From contig WARS01001888.1 of the NCBI GenBank assembly GCA_008933995.1, forward strand, positions 555,034-619,033: 64,000 nucleotides of DNA, written 5' to 3'. Made by a program: the position numbers and the translations under genes. Below the pieces are notes generated by a model. It was given only the letters and a program-made list of their open reading frames with translations, searched no databases and was not told the DNA's origin. Position 1 is the stretch's first letter. The number at the start of each line of letters is the position of its first letter. This document shows, one piece after another, positions 13,757 through 24,457 of this stretch. Origin of the DNA: Datnioides undecimradiatus (taxonomy: Eukaryota; Chordata; Actinopteri; Lobotiformes; Datnioididae).

Positions 13757-13857
13757 CAGCTGCTCTGACTGCACTGGCAGCTGCTCCGACTGCACTGGCA
13801 GCTGCTCCGACTGCACTGGCAGCTGCTCCAGCTGCACCGGCAGCTGCTCCCGCTGGT
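13757..13857. repeat. 21-bp minisatellite, about 5 copies
   Basis: Tandem 21-bp units with core GGCAGCTGCTCCGACTGCAC. Because 21 is a multiple of three, one plus-strand frame reads as an Ala-rich heptad-like repeat (TALAAAP). No start, splice or homology evidence supports coding. Confidence 0.8.
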
Positions 13858-14040
13858 GAGATGTTTTATACTTTAATTACAAAACACTGATCAGGACGAA
13901 CACAGTGAGTTCAATGTGTTTACATGTCTTTATTTCACAGCAGTTTCCATCATTCAGTTCCTGAATCTTTAAACTGTCACTTTAATATTTTAATTTTTTC
14001 ATTAAATGTTTAAAATGATTCAGTGTCAAACAGCAGCATC

Positions 14041-14335
14041 AGTGTGTGTGTCTGTGTGTGTGTTTGTGTCTGTGTGTGTGTGTGTGTATGTGTGCCTGTG
14101 TGTGTGTGTTTGTGTTTGTGCCTGTGTGTGTGTGTTTGTGTTTGTGCCTCTGTGTGTGTGTGTGTTTGTGCCTGTGTATGTGTTTGTGTGTGTGCCTGTG
14201 TGTGTGTGTGTGTGTTTGTGCCTGTGTGTGTGTGTGTTTGTGCCTGTGTGTGTGTGTGTGTTTGTGCCTGTGTATGTGTTTGTGTGTGTGCCTGTGTGTG
14301 TGTGTGTGTGTGTGTGTGCCTGTGTATCTGTGTTT
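14041..14335. repeat. Compound (GT)n array
   Basis: About 300 bases of GT runs interrupted by GTGCCTGTGTG, TTTGTG and TATGTG words, arranged as an imperfect higher-order repeat of about 40-60 bases. It produces spurious Val/Cys-rich frames on the plus strand and Thr/His-rich frames on the minus strand. Confidence 0.9.
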
Positions 14336-14877
14336 CACAGTTGTCATGCAGCTGCTGCTTGTTGATTTATTTAGAAACGTCTGAGGCTCCCAGTCAGCTG
14401 TGAACGCACCACAAGGCAAAGACCAGAACCCAGACTGTGACACCCCAGACCTCAGAGTGCTGGACGGACCTGGAGAGTCCTGGAGAGTCTTGGAGAGTTG
14501 TGGATATGTTGTCGTGAGGAGCAGGTCTGTGGAGACCGTGGAAACCTGGATTGGGATGAAGGTAGAGTGAGTCTGAGTGTTTGAACAGAAATGAACTTTG
14601 TGTTTGTGTCATCAGGCTGCAGCTCGTTCAGTCAGCTGATCCTCCGCTGGTCCTGGAAATCCTCTTAATGTCAGCGGGAACCAGTGAATTGAGCACCATC
14701 AGTGGTTTAATGGTCCTTTTTAATGACAATCAACAGATAAAGACTGAACATTCACACACAGCCAGTCAGCAGTTAGCACGCTAATGCTAACTTATGCTAA
14801 ATAAACCAAATCTACTTTAACACCACATGAACCAGGAGCTGGAAGCTCAGCTGCAGTTAGCACTGCCACTAATCTGC

Positions 14878-14995
14878 AGACACACACCACGGACACACAG
14901 CGCAGACACACAGCACAGACACACACAGCGCAGGCACACAGCACAGACACACACCACAGACACACAGCACAGACACAAAGTACAGACACACACAT
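14878..14995. repeat. CAGACACACAGC-type short tandem repeat
   Basis: Tandem words of 11-14 bases (ACACAGCACAGAC and ACACACCACAGAC) over about 115 bases. Non-coding. Confidence 0.75.
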
Positions 14996-15254
14996 TATAT
15001 CAGATATGTGTGTGTGATGCAGACGTTTGACCCGTCATCACAGTATGGTTGTACAGTATGATTCAGTGTTATACGTGTGTTAATGTTTGTGTGTGTGTGT
15101 GATCAGTGTGTAGTGTGTCTGTGGCTGGAAGTGTAGGGGGCAACTGGGGTTTAAATATAGACTTCATACCCCCAAACACACACACTCACACACACTGGGC
15201 CCCTCCCACCTGTCAAACCGGAGTAAAGGTCAGCTGACTGCGGGAACAGTCAGA

Positions 15255-15360
15255 CCTTCATTAAAGGAACAGTTCACCTTTCCTGTGTGAACCAGCAGCT
15301 GTTAGCTTAGCTTAGCATAATGACTGGAAGCAGAGGGAAACTGCTAGCTTAACTTCATCA
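15255..15360. repeat. Dispersed GCTAGCTTAGC-type repeat (copy 1)
   Basis: The segment contains TTAGCTTAGCTTAGCATAAT followed by GACTGGAAGCAGAGGGAAAC. Related sequence occurs at about 39,545-39,610 in the same orientation and at about 37,105-37,150 in reverse orientation. I read these as three relics of one interspersed repeat family. I do not name the family. Confidence 0.6.
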
Positions 15361-15682
15361 CTTATACATCATAAACGTGACGAGCTGCAGACGACTGGTG
15401 AACTCGGGGTTCAGGTTTACACCCTTCATTTGTTCAGGGGCCTCACATGAACCAATGAATGTACAGCTCCACAGTAAGCCCCGCCCCCAGACCACTGCGG
15501 CTCGCTCTGCAGGACAACAGATGAGAGTCCATGTTACAACACAGACACACGGGCATTATGAGCACTGTCACGTTACTGAAGCTTCAGTGTCACCTCTCAG
15601 GGCTCAACAACAACAACAACAAACAATACTGATCATGATACAGGTGATGAGTCATGTGATGTTTGCATGTGCAGGTTGTCTG

Positions 15683-16082
15683 ATGGGTCCTAAAGGAGAA
15701 GAAGGTCTCAGGTAACAGAGCAGGTGAGCTGGACTGTCTCTCGTCATGTGACACGTCAGGTGTCCAGGACGTCAGTGTTGCTGCTCTGCATCAGAACATG
15801 GCGCTGCCTGCACCACACGCATGCTACCAATGATCATGCTAATATTTGATGTGCTAATGCTAATATTAATGTGTTAATGTTATATGTTGCATGTTAGCAT
15901 GCTGATGTTAACGTGCTCCGTGTGACAGTTTTTGCTGCTGTCTCTCTCAGAGTTGTGACGATTTTGTCCCAAGATCAACCTGCTGATGGAGCCTTGGGCC
16001 GCTGTTACACAACGCACAGCGTTACCATGGAAACAGTGCGTCCACCTAACACTGCTGTTGGTGCAGCTGAGTTTACCTGCAG
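15683..16082 (+). other. Two possible 5' exons of the RGM-family gene
   Basis: A possible first exon runs from an ATG at 15,683 to a GT donor after 15,711. A possible second runs from 15,951 (after a TCTCTCTCAG acceptor) to 16,082 (donor GTACAA). Their phases join in frame to the RGM exon if its acceptor is at 16,280/16,281. Against this, the resulting N-terminus (MGPKGEEGLRVVTIL...) is not a convincing signal peptide, which an RGM protein needs. This is a candidate only, and the real signal-peptide exon may lie further upstream. Confidence 0.25.
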
Positions 16083-16280
16083 GTACAAACACGACCACAT
16101 GTTAGCATCAGGTGGCTACGAACTAAGGACTGATTCAGCCTGAAACACAGGTTTCCATTTAGGCCAGACTTCCTGTTTGTGTTCTTGATCTTTATTGATC
16201 GATTGATTGAGTCTATTTTTTCAATGACATCACTCTGACATCATCAGGGGTGGGATGTTTGTCCTTGTCTCTGTAGTCAG

Positions 16281-17513
16281 AGCTTCCTGTCGTATCCTGA
16301 GATGTAACTCTGACTTCGTGGCTGCGACGCTGGACCTTGGCGGCGGCGGTGGCAGCGGACCAGCAGGTGGAGCAGCTCTCAGCCGGGAGGCGGTGAACAG
16401 CGGTTACTGCAGCGCCCTGCGGTCCTATGCCATGTGCACTAAGCGGATGGCGCGGGCATGTCGTGGCGACCTAGCGTATCATTCGGCGGTTCAAGGCATC
16501 GAGGACCTGCTCATCCAGCACCGCTGCCCCAGGGCTGGGCCGACCAGCCAGCCCAGGCTCCTCCCCCAGGCCACGCTGTCAGAGGACGCCTGCGTCTACA
16601 ACAGGAGCTTCGTCAGCAGGGAGGGCCACGCCTCCGAGTACCTGCACTGCGGCGTGTTTGGAGACCCGCACATTCGAACCTTCTACAACGACTTCTACAC
16701 CTGTGCCGTGCAGGGGGCGTGGCCTCTCATAGACAACGACTACCTGTACATACAGGCCACCAGCTCGCCCACCAGAGGGGGGGCACACGCCACCGCACTG
16801 ACCAAGGTGAGTGGAGGCCTGATCGATCACCTGATCAGGCAAAGTTTCACTTTGATTGATTGATTGATTGATCAGTGGTGTTCAGTTGTCGTATCGATTC
16901 TTCACAGATCACCATCATCTTTAAGTCGTGGCGTCACTGTATTGATCAGCAGCTCTACCAGGCTGAGGTTGATAACGTCCCTGCTGCGTTCGCTGACGGC
17001 TCGGTGACAAGCAGCGAGCGGCGCGGTCATCACAGTCTGACAGTCCGGACCCAGAGTCCAGGCCGACACGCTGAGATCCGAGCAGCGCACATCGGCACGC
17101 TGCTGGTGGTCCGTCAGAGTGGACGCATGCTCGGCCTGTCGGTCCGCTCGCCGCGCAGCATCGTGGATGCCTTCGGGCCCGAGCAGGACCTGCAGCTGTG
17201 TGTGTGGGGCTGCCCCCCCTCCCAGAGACTGAGGTCAGCTCCGCCAGACTCCTCGCCTTCCTCCGCCACCCGCGCTCAGGCTCACTGCACGGCGCTGCTC
17301 CCTGCCCAAGATGTCTACCACCAGGCCTGCGTGTTTGACCTGATCACCAGCGGAGACCTGAACTCCAGTGTGGCCGCCATCAGCGCTCTGCAGGATGCCA
17401 CAAATATGATGTCTGACCGGCAGACAGTGCACCTGCTGCCTGCCACCGCCCAGCGAAGCCGAGCACGCCTGGACCTGCTGCTGCTGCTCGGCATGCTGGG
17501 AACTCTGACCTGA
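16281..17513 (+). CDS. hjv: Hemojuvelin / repulsive guidance molecule family protein
   Basis: GPI-anchored BMP co-receptor family; hemojuvelin controls hepcidin and iron balance. Two large exons are clear: about 16,281-16,806 (acceptor 16,276 or 16,280) and 16,908-17,513. The first has the Cys-rich N-terminal RGM domain (SCRILRCNSDF), an RGD tripeptide (CRGDLAYHSAVQGIEDLL) and the partial von Willebrand D region with the self-cleavage motif FGDPH at about 16,660. The second continues ITIIFKSWRHC, has DLQLCVWGCPPSQRL and ends in a hydrophobic stretch (LDLLLLLGMLGTLT) that fits a GPI signal. Hemojuvelin is preferred over rgma/rgmb because of the RGD, the sequence and the 1q21-like neighbours. 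The fish-specific rgmd is the main alternative. The signal-peptide exon is not identified. The RNRR-type furin site of human hemojuvelin is absent after CPPSQRL. Confidence 0.8.
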
Positions 17514-19850
17514 GGCAGGAAGTGACTGCAGAGCACCTGCTTGTTGAACGTGTGATGAACGATGATGTTACTGCACAGCTGTGATCATGTGACTGCAGCA
17601 GATCAGGCTGCACTGCATGATGGGTATTGACTTTGGCACCTTTCATCCATGAGGGAATTACCCACAGTTCATAGCGCTGTGATGTTACATGGCGGTGGCA
17701 GAAGACGCTAACGATGCTGATGTGATTAAAACTAATTAACTGATCGTTTGATTTCAAATAAAAAGTCACAAATCCACAGTCACACGTGTTGTCATGGTAA
17801 CGTGATGTGTCTGCAGGTCCTGGAAATTACTTGTCAGCCAATGGATGGCATCGATCGGCAGGTTCTGATTGGATGATTTAACGAGACTGACTCCATTCAC
17901 AAGAACTGAGTTAAGTCATAAGTAAACAAAAGTAAACAAAGACACAAACAAAGTAAATAAGTACAGGAAACTGCAGTTCAGAGCAGTACTCGAGTAAATG
18001 TACTCTGGCGTTTGATGACTCAGCACCAACATGTCAGCTCTGCAGGTAACTGGACACCTGCTCAAAGCACTGCCCACAGAGGCATTCTGGGTATTTGTCC
18101 AGTTCCTGTGAGCAGACATGTTGAGTCTGTTCCACAGGAATCGAATCATTTACAGGAAAACGATCAGGTGGTGATGACTCACCTGCTCACAGGTAACAGG
18201 CCTACAGGTACGACTGACAGGGAGCAGGAGGCAGGTGTGTGTGAGTGTGAAAGTGTGTGTGTGAAAGTTTGTGGGTGCATGTGTATCAGTTTTCCAGTGA
18301 AGCTCACAGGAAGTGATGTCACAACGTTCACTGCATCAACAGGAAGTCCCTCAGCTCTGCTCACAAACGTGTCATCATTACATCATCGGAGGAAAAACTG
18401 AAAACTGAAGATGACTGCGTGTGTGTGTGTGAGACTGTGTGTGTGAAAGTGTGTGTGTGTCACATGTTTCATGTGTAAATAAATTATAATATTAAAATAT
18501 AAAAACCACGAATCTTTGTTCATGTTCAGTCTGTTCATGTTCAGTCTGCTGTTTGTTGTTGTTTGTTGTTGACAGTCTGTTGTTTGTTGTTGACCCTGTT
18601 GAATCAAACCTGTAATTTGATATTTTCACATTTTGTGTCACAAACGAACAATAACCAGTGAAAACAATTCAAACTGATCAGTTGATGACGGATCATTGAT
18701 CAGTGATTAGTTAAAGCAGGAGGAGATAGGAGAGGAAAAGAGGAGACAAGGAAAGAGACTAAGGTAGGATGGGTGTGTGCCGAGTGCAGCAGCTGATACA
18801 GGAAGTATGTGTGTGTAAACAAAGGAGCGTCTTCCTTAAGCGGTTAATTGATGGTTGATTGTTTGCATTCAGTCTGACTGTAAGTGTGTGTGTGTGAGAC
18901 GACCATCAGCTCATCTCTGTAGACCTTGTTAGTCTGAATCACAGCCATGAAACATGGAGTTAAACAGAAATCTGAATCAGAGGACGATGATGGTGATGAT
19001 GATGATGAAGGTGATTATGGTGTGTTTATGTGTGGGGCAGTTTGTATGTTTGGATGTTGTATGTTTGTAAACACTGCATGTTTACAAACCTGCATAGAAA
19101 CGTGACTATGCTGTGTGTGTTTACACGCTGTAGACTGAACTGTTCATTCCAGTCTCTCTGTTGTTGTTGTTGTTGTTGTGTTTATTGTGTTGATGTGATT
19201 GATGGTTTCCATGGCAGTAGGGACAGCTGGAGTTCCAGTGTGACCTGTTGGTTGGTGGTTTGATGAAACGTAGTGTTAAACAGAAGTCTGAGTGATGATG
19301 CGATGATGTCATGTGATGAAACATGCAACAATTCAATAAAGTTGAAAAGACACATCGTCAAACTGCCGCTGAGTCAACATCCCAGAGCACTTCTGGAAAC
19401 TGAATCTGCAGAAAAACTGATGTCAAACCTTCTGAGAAAGCAAGAGACTGTTTCCTGAGAACGCTTTGATTCATGAAGGATGGAGGATAAATATCTGCAG
19501 CGTGAAGGAGCCACAGCAGAACGTCAGCAGGACGGAGGAACATCTTATCAGAACCAGCGTGAGAACCAGACCAGTCAGTGAGTACCTGCTTCTTCTTCTG
19601 CTGCTGCTTCTGCTTCTTCTTCTGCTGCTGCTCCTCATCAGCTGCAGGAGGCTGCAGGACGGAGGATCAGTTGATGTGTTTCAGTCAGGTTTTGTGTTGT
19701 CTTTCATTTTTAATGAAAATGAAGTAGAATTAAATAAAAATATTTGTTTTATGTTCATATATTTTATTTTAGAGGCTCAGTGTTTTCCTCCATGGTGCAC
19801 TCACAGGTCATTGGACAGGTTTTAGGTTTAGGATGAGGATCTGTCCCACA
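17514..19850. other. RGM gene 3' UTR and intergenic DNA
   Basis: An AATAAA at 17,757-17,762 is a likely end of the RGM transcript. Beyond it I see short repeats: a GTTTGTTGTT-type run at 18,540-18,595 and a CTTCTG/CTG run at 19,588-19,635. No gene is recognised. Confidence 0.55.
17757..17762 (+). promoter_or_regulatory. Candidate RGM gene polyadenylation signal
   Basis: AATAAA 244 bases downstream of the stop codon, at the end of an AT-rich stretch. Confidence 0.55.
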
Positions 19851-19859
19851 GAGAAAGGG

Positions 19860-21860
19860 TGGACAGCAGCAGCAGGACAGGAGACATCGAGCAACAATAA
19901 ATAGACTGGGACAATACGGACAATACAAACAATATGTACAGGAAGCAAGAGCAGTGTATTGCGCTGAGTGTAATTAAACTGCACATTCGACTGATGCAGT
20001 CAGTATAACTGAGTCCACTGGGAGCAGTGCTGGTTGTGGAGCCTCACAGCTGCAGGGAGGAAAGACCTGGGAAGCTGCTCCTTCACACACTTGGGTTGAC
20101 TGAGTCTGTCGCTGAAGGAGCTGCTCAGTGCAGTCAGGGGGTCCTGCATGGGGTGGGGCTGGTTGTTCAACAGGGACAATAGCTTAGCCGTCATCCTCCT
20201 CTCTCCCACCACCTGCACTGAGTGGAGGGGGCATCCCAGGACAGAGCTGGCCGTCTTTATCACTTTGTCCAGTCTTTTCCTATCCACTGTAGTGATGCTG
20301 CTGCCCCCGCAGACCCCAGGTCCTCAGAAGTGGCCCCTGCACTCCAAAAGACCTGAGTCTCCTCAGCAGGTAGAGTCTGCTCTGCCCTTTATTATAAAGC
20401 GATGTAGTTTCAGACCAGTCCAGTTTGTTGTTCAGGTGAGCACCCAGGTACTTGTAAGATGTCACCAACTCAGTGTCCGTTCCCTGGATGTTCACTGCTG
20501 TGTGGGTCAGCCTGCATCTGTGGAAATCCACCACCAGCTCTTTGGTCTTCCCCGCATTAATCTGGAGGCAGTCCACACAGTTCTGCGTCAGTCCTCTGTT
20601 CTCCCTGTCGCCCCCATCTCCATGCAGAGTCGTCAGACCCGTTGCAGGGTGAAGTGAGGTGAGTTATGTGAGCAGGCTGCAGTGTAGAGGGTGAAGAGGA
20701 CCAGAGCCAGGACCGCTCCCTGCAGGGCCCCGTGCTGCAGTCCCGTGACCTCACATACTGTGGACGGTTGGTGAGGTAGTCACAGATCTATGATGTGAGG
20801 TGGTGGTCCACGCCTGTGTGCTCTAACTTGTCCCTCAGGACTGTGGGCTGGATGGTATTGACAGAACTGAAGAAATCAAAGACCATGATCCTCACAGTGC
20901 CCCCAGGCTTTACCAGGTGAGAGAGAGCTGGGTGAAGGAGGAAGATGACAGCGTCATCCATTCCAATACCTGGCTGGTAGGCAAACTGCAGGAGGTCCAC
21001 TGATGGTCTCACCAGAGGGTGGAGGTGAACTAGGTGACTGATCAAATCTACTGAAGAGTTTATTCAGATCATTCACCCAAATCTGGTCCCCTACAGCCTG
21101 GGAGTCGGGTTCCTTATGAACAGAAATGGTTTGTAGACCTCTCCAGACCCCGCTGGTGCAGTTGCTCCTCCATCTTCCTCCTGCAGTTGTTCTTCCTCTC
21201 CCTGATCCTCATCCAGGTTGATGAACCAGATTGTGGTCCGATCTTCCCAGGGGAGGGAGGGGTGATGAGTTGTATGCCTCCTTGGTGGCACAGAATAAGT
21301 CCAGTGGCATGGGACGTACTGGGTGAAAGTGGGCAGAGTGGAGGATGCAGAGATGAGACAGAGGGCCTGTGGGTGCTGTGTCTGCAGCCTGCTGGTCACA
21401 GAGTGGGGGACATCACATCTGCATCAGCGTTAGCAGGTGTATACACTGTGCAGTGTAACATTAGTGTTAGCATGGTTAGCCACTTAGTAACTCGTCCATC
21501 TTACCTTCCCCATGATGAACGACGGGAGGACGGATCTGTAATGCCTCCTCCTGGCCCGGCGATTCACCCCTGCACGGCTCCTTCTCCTGAGCTCCTGGGG
21601 GACATTGGGTCTCTCCTGAGGTGGCGCTGCCTTTTGCAGAGTGCTAACAGCTGATCCCTGGTGTAAACAGTAGGGCCATGGCTGCAAACGGGATCTCCGG
21701 ACACTGTTGCTAACAAAGTAAAACCAGGGACTTTGGTCTCCATGGCAATGGGAGTTAGCAATAAACACAAATAAATGAGGAACAAATTAGAAGAGTAAAG
21801 CTGAGCAGCGAGCAGCAACAAGCCGCCGCTCGTACGGCGCCATGCAGTGACCAAGGTCAT
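19860..21860 (-). mobile_element. Degenerate non-LTR retrotransposon (Jockey/CR1/L2-like)
   Basis: Read on the minus strand from about 21,860 down, frame fragments follow in LINE order. There is an N-terminal region (VYTRDQLLAL, RAGVNRRARRR, about 21,700-21,510), a linker (about 21,400-21,090), a reverse-transcriptase fragment (MVFDFFSSVNTIQP, about 20,900) and the C-terminal segment (ELVVDFHRCRL, YKYLGAHLNNKLDW, LYLLRRLRSFGVQG, about 20,570-20,290), then a terminal piece to about 20,000. The frames are separated by stops and frameshifts, and much of the endonuclease and RT is missing. This is an inactive relic. The exact clade (L2, Rex or CR1-like) is not decided. Confidence 0.8.
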
Positions 21861-22186
21861 TAAACAGGTTACAATATGAAAACATTCAATTGTGGCAGTA
21901 ATGAAACATTAATACATCATCATCATCATGTAATCTGTCACATGACATCAGAGCATAAAAAGCTAATTGTTAGCCGATCACTAGCTGAAGCACTAGCCTG
22001 GCTACTCTCACTAGTCGTATGACCCTCGTCTTATTGGTCTGTATGTAGACTTCTGTTGATCAAGTGAAATCCTCTCTCCTTTCCGCTGCAGTGCATTGTG
22101 GGTACCTGTTCTACCTGTTGCTGTTGTTGTGGGCGGAGCTTGCAGCAGGTTGGGTGTTACGAACGACAGCAGCAACGGACCTGGAC

Positions 22187-23123
22187 ATGCAGAGCATCAT
22201 AGAGGACCTGCAGGCGGCGCTGAGGAGCTATGACAGCGACATCAAGAAGACGGTGAGTCACTCTGAGGGCTTCACACCAGACTCCATTCAGAAAATACCA
22301 GTTTTTACAAACATGTCAACGCTCGGGTGATGTCCTGGCAGACTCATGTTGCAGCGCAGCTTTAATAAAAGCTGTTTGTGTCTTTGGTCTTGGTGCAGGA
22401 TTTACTGAAGGATCTGCTCAGCCTGCCCTGCACAGAGGCAGCTGCTCACCTGAAACAGGTACGCCTCAAACCCCACCTGCACCATCTAACCTGACGCCTG
22501 CAGGCTGCTCTGCTCGTTACACTGCCCAGCCTGGACCATGAGGCACAATCTCAAAGCCTGTATATGAAAATGTCAAAGTTGCTGTGGTGAAGGCTGCATC
22601 TTTATTAAAGTTAAATGACTTCATGAAAACAAGTGTTTGCTCAAGCCGCAGCTCCTAAGTCCTGTGTTTCTTGAATGTGGTTTGGTTCAGAGCTCCAAGG
22701 TGGTCAACCAACTGTCCAAGTATCAGGTTTGTGCCCAACGGCTCCACTCGTTCTCCTCTGATGTCAGTGCCTTGTGTCGTGTCGTCACACTGAACAAAGA
22801 CCTGCTGCAACACCTGGTGAGTCTCTGTGCTCTGATTGGTCGACTTAAATGGAGGGATTGCTCCCGTCAGACTGTGTTCATCATTTTATTACAAATATCA
22901 TCTGTTACAGGAAACAACTGAGTGAATCACTGATGTCTGTGAAACTGTGTGTGTGTGTGGGTGTGTGTGTGTGTGCGCGCACTTTCAGGATGGGTCATAC
23001 CAGGACTCTGCAGCATGTCCCACCTCCTCCCCCACCTCACCTCCATCAGACTACAGCCTAATAGTTGAATCGATGCAGTGTGTTCAGTGCTGGAAGCAGC
23101 AGGTGGCAGCACTGCTCAGATAA
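22187..23123 (+). CDS. Small unidentified protein, four exons
   Basis: I do not recognise the family. Four exons join in frame with good splice sites: up to 22,252 (start taken at the ATG at 22,187), 22,399-22,458 (60 nt), 22,691-22,816 (126 nt) and 22,989-23,123 (ending TAA). From that ATG the product is about 128 aa, mostly helical and soluble: IIEDLQAALRSYDSDIKK, DLLKDLLSLPC, VVNQLSKYQVCAQRLHSF, LNKDLLQHL, then a Ser/Pro-rich loop and a final helix (CWKQQVAALLR). The pattern suggests a small coiled-coil subunit of a larger complex. The open frame extends upstream through a hydrophobic stretch (YLFYLLLLLWAELAAG), so a membrane-anchored or longer form spliced from a distal exon is possible. 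An AATAAA follows at 23,570. Confidence 0.6.
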
Positions 23124-23569
23124 CACACACACAAACACAGTGATGCTGTGTGAGCCTGGACTATAGTTTACTCATGCAGTGAAACTTTATCCTCATTATT
23201 TATTATTTAGAATCATCTCAGCGCAGGATTGAGATTAACTGTGACATGCTGCTCAGTAATTCACAGTCCAGCCTGTTCTCTGCAGATCAATGAAATTTAT
23301 TAAATCATCAATAAATTTATTAATCAGTTACATTAAAATGTGTTTCTCTTAAATGAAGTTCTGTTGGTTCTCATGAAGCCAGATTTACTATTAAAATCTA
23401 TTTTTAATGACATTTTATATTTTATTGTATCACATTTACCAAAGTATCTCCTTTGGTGTTTGTTTATATTGTAATTACTGATTTTGTCACGTGATCATCT
23501 GTGTTTACTTATGATCTGATGTTTTGTATCTGACAAACTATTTTTAATATTTCATCTTTTTTCTGTCAT

Positions 23570-23575
23570 AATAAA
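23570..23575 (+). promoter_or_regulatory. Candidate polyadenylation signal of the 22 kb gene
   Basis: AATAAA in AT-rich sequence about 450 bases after the stop codon at 23,123, just before the next repeat begins. Confidence 0.5.
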
Positions 23576-23800
23576 AAATTCACAGAACAAAGTTTCTGAG
23601 TCTTTTCGTTAAAGCATCACTGAGCGCCGCCCACAGGCCGTGAGGGGACCTACAGGCTGTACCGGAGGGTTTGACCCTGAGTTTTGTCTGTTAGGCGCAG
23701 CTGCTACCTGCAGCCATCAGATGAGGTTGGAAGTTCAAAGGGTTCAGGGGCAGTTTTCATTGGTGAGCTAACTGCTAACATGCTAACATGCCAACGCTCA

Positions 23801-24399
23801 TCTGTGGAACCAGCTGCCAGTTTGGGTTCAGGAGCAGACACCCTCTCTACGTTTAAAGTAAAGCTGAAAACCTTCCTGTCTGACCATGCTCACAGCTCTA
23901 GTTCTAGTTCTAGTTATCATAACTAAACCCTGTTAGTCACAGTTACTCCTTAATACCACCCTTCAGTTATGCTGCTACAGGCCTCGGCTGCTGCAGGACG
24001 TCCCATGATGGTCTCCACACTCCTCCCCTCCTCTCTCTCTCCTCAGACCCATCTCTCATCTGTAAACCATGTCTACATGTCATTAACTCTGTGTCCTCTC
24101 TCTCCTAGTGCTGTGCTTGTTTCTCTCTGGTCTCTCTCTCTGTACCTCTCTACAGATACCTGTGGCTCCTGAGCTGAACATCTGATCTGTGGCTCCACCA
24201 ACCTGCCCCCTGTCCTCTGCTGCCATTTATTAACATTATTGTATTATTATCATTATTGTATTATTATCATTATTGCATTATTATCATTATTGCCCTGCTA
24301 ACAGCAGCCATAGTTAGGACTCTGCTGCTCTACCATTTTGTCAGTTTCGTCTTTATGTTCACCTGTATCTCTGTCTGTGATGTGTTGTATTCTCTCTCC

Positions 24400-24430
<31 letters not shown>

Positions 24431-24457
24431 TGTCTCTCTCTCTGAGTGGCGTGGTGA
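23801..24457 (+). mobile_element. L2-like LINE copy A, 5' part (split by insertion)
   Basis: The sequence from TGTGGAACCAGCTGCCAGTT onward matches, at high identity, the L2-like copy at 36,221-36,780. It covers the C-terminal end of the RT frame (LWNQLPVWVQEQTPSLRLK in the other copy) and its 3' UTR. An 18-bp TATTATTATCATTATTG-type unit is triplicated at about 24,235-24,290 and absent from the other copy. The match stops inside a CT-rich tract at about 24,457 and resumes at about 29,259. Confidence 0.85.

Larger units (their letters stand above)
11686..15682. other. Repeat-rich gap between thbs3 and the RGM gene
   Basis: The first part is the thbs3 3' UTR, with an AATAAA at 12,121-12,126. 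The rest holds minisatellites and GT arrays (listed separately) and a dispersed GCTAGCTTAGC repeat near 15,255-15,360. I recognise no gene. Long open frames in the GT arrays are low-complexity artefacts. Confidence 0.6.

Noticed and set aside
13678..13890. Ala-rich TALAAAP repeat protein, superficially like a type I antifreeze helix
   Set aside because: The period is 7 residues with Pro in each unit, not the 11-residue Thr repeat of type I antifreeze proteins. It is explained by a 21-bp minisatellite and has no start context or homology.
14006..14443. Open frames of 110-134 aa on both strands
   Set aside because: They arise from the compound GT array (Val/Cys or Thr/His runs) and have no gene structure.
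18949..19110. Possible acidic mini-exon (ATG followed by GAT repeats)
   Set aside because: It is a GATGAT microsatellite-like run without an acceptor/donor pair or a continuing exon.
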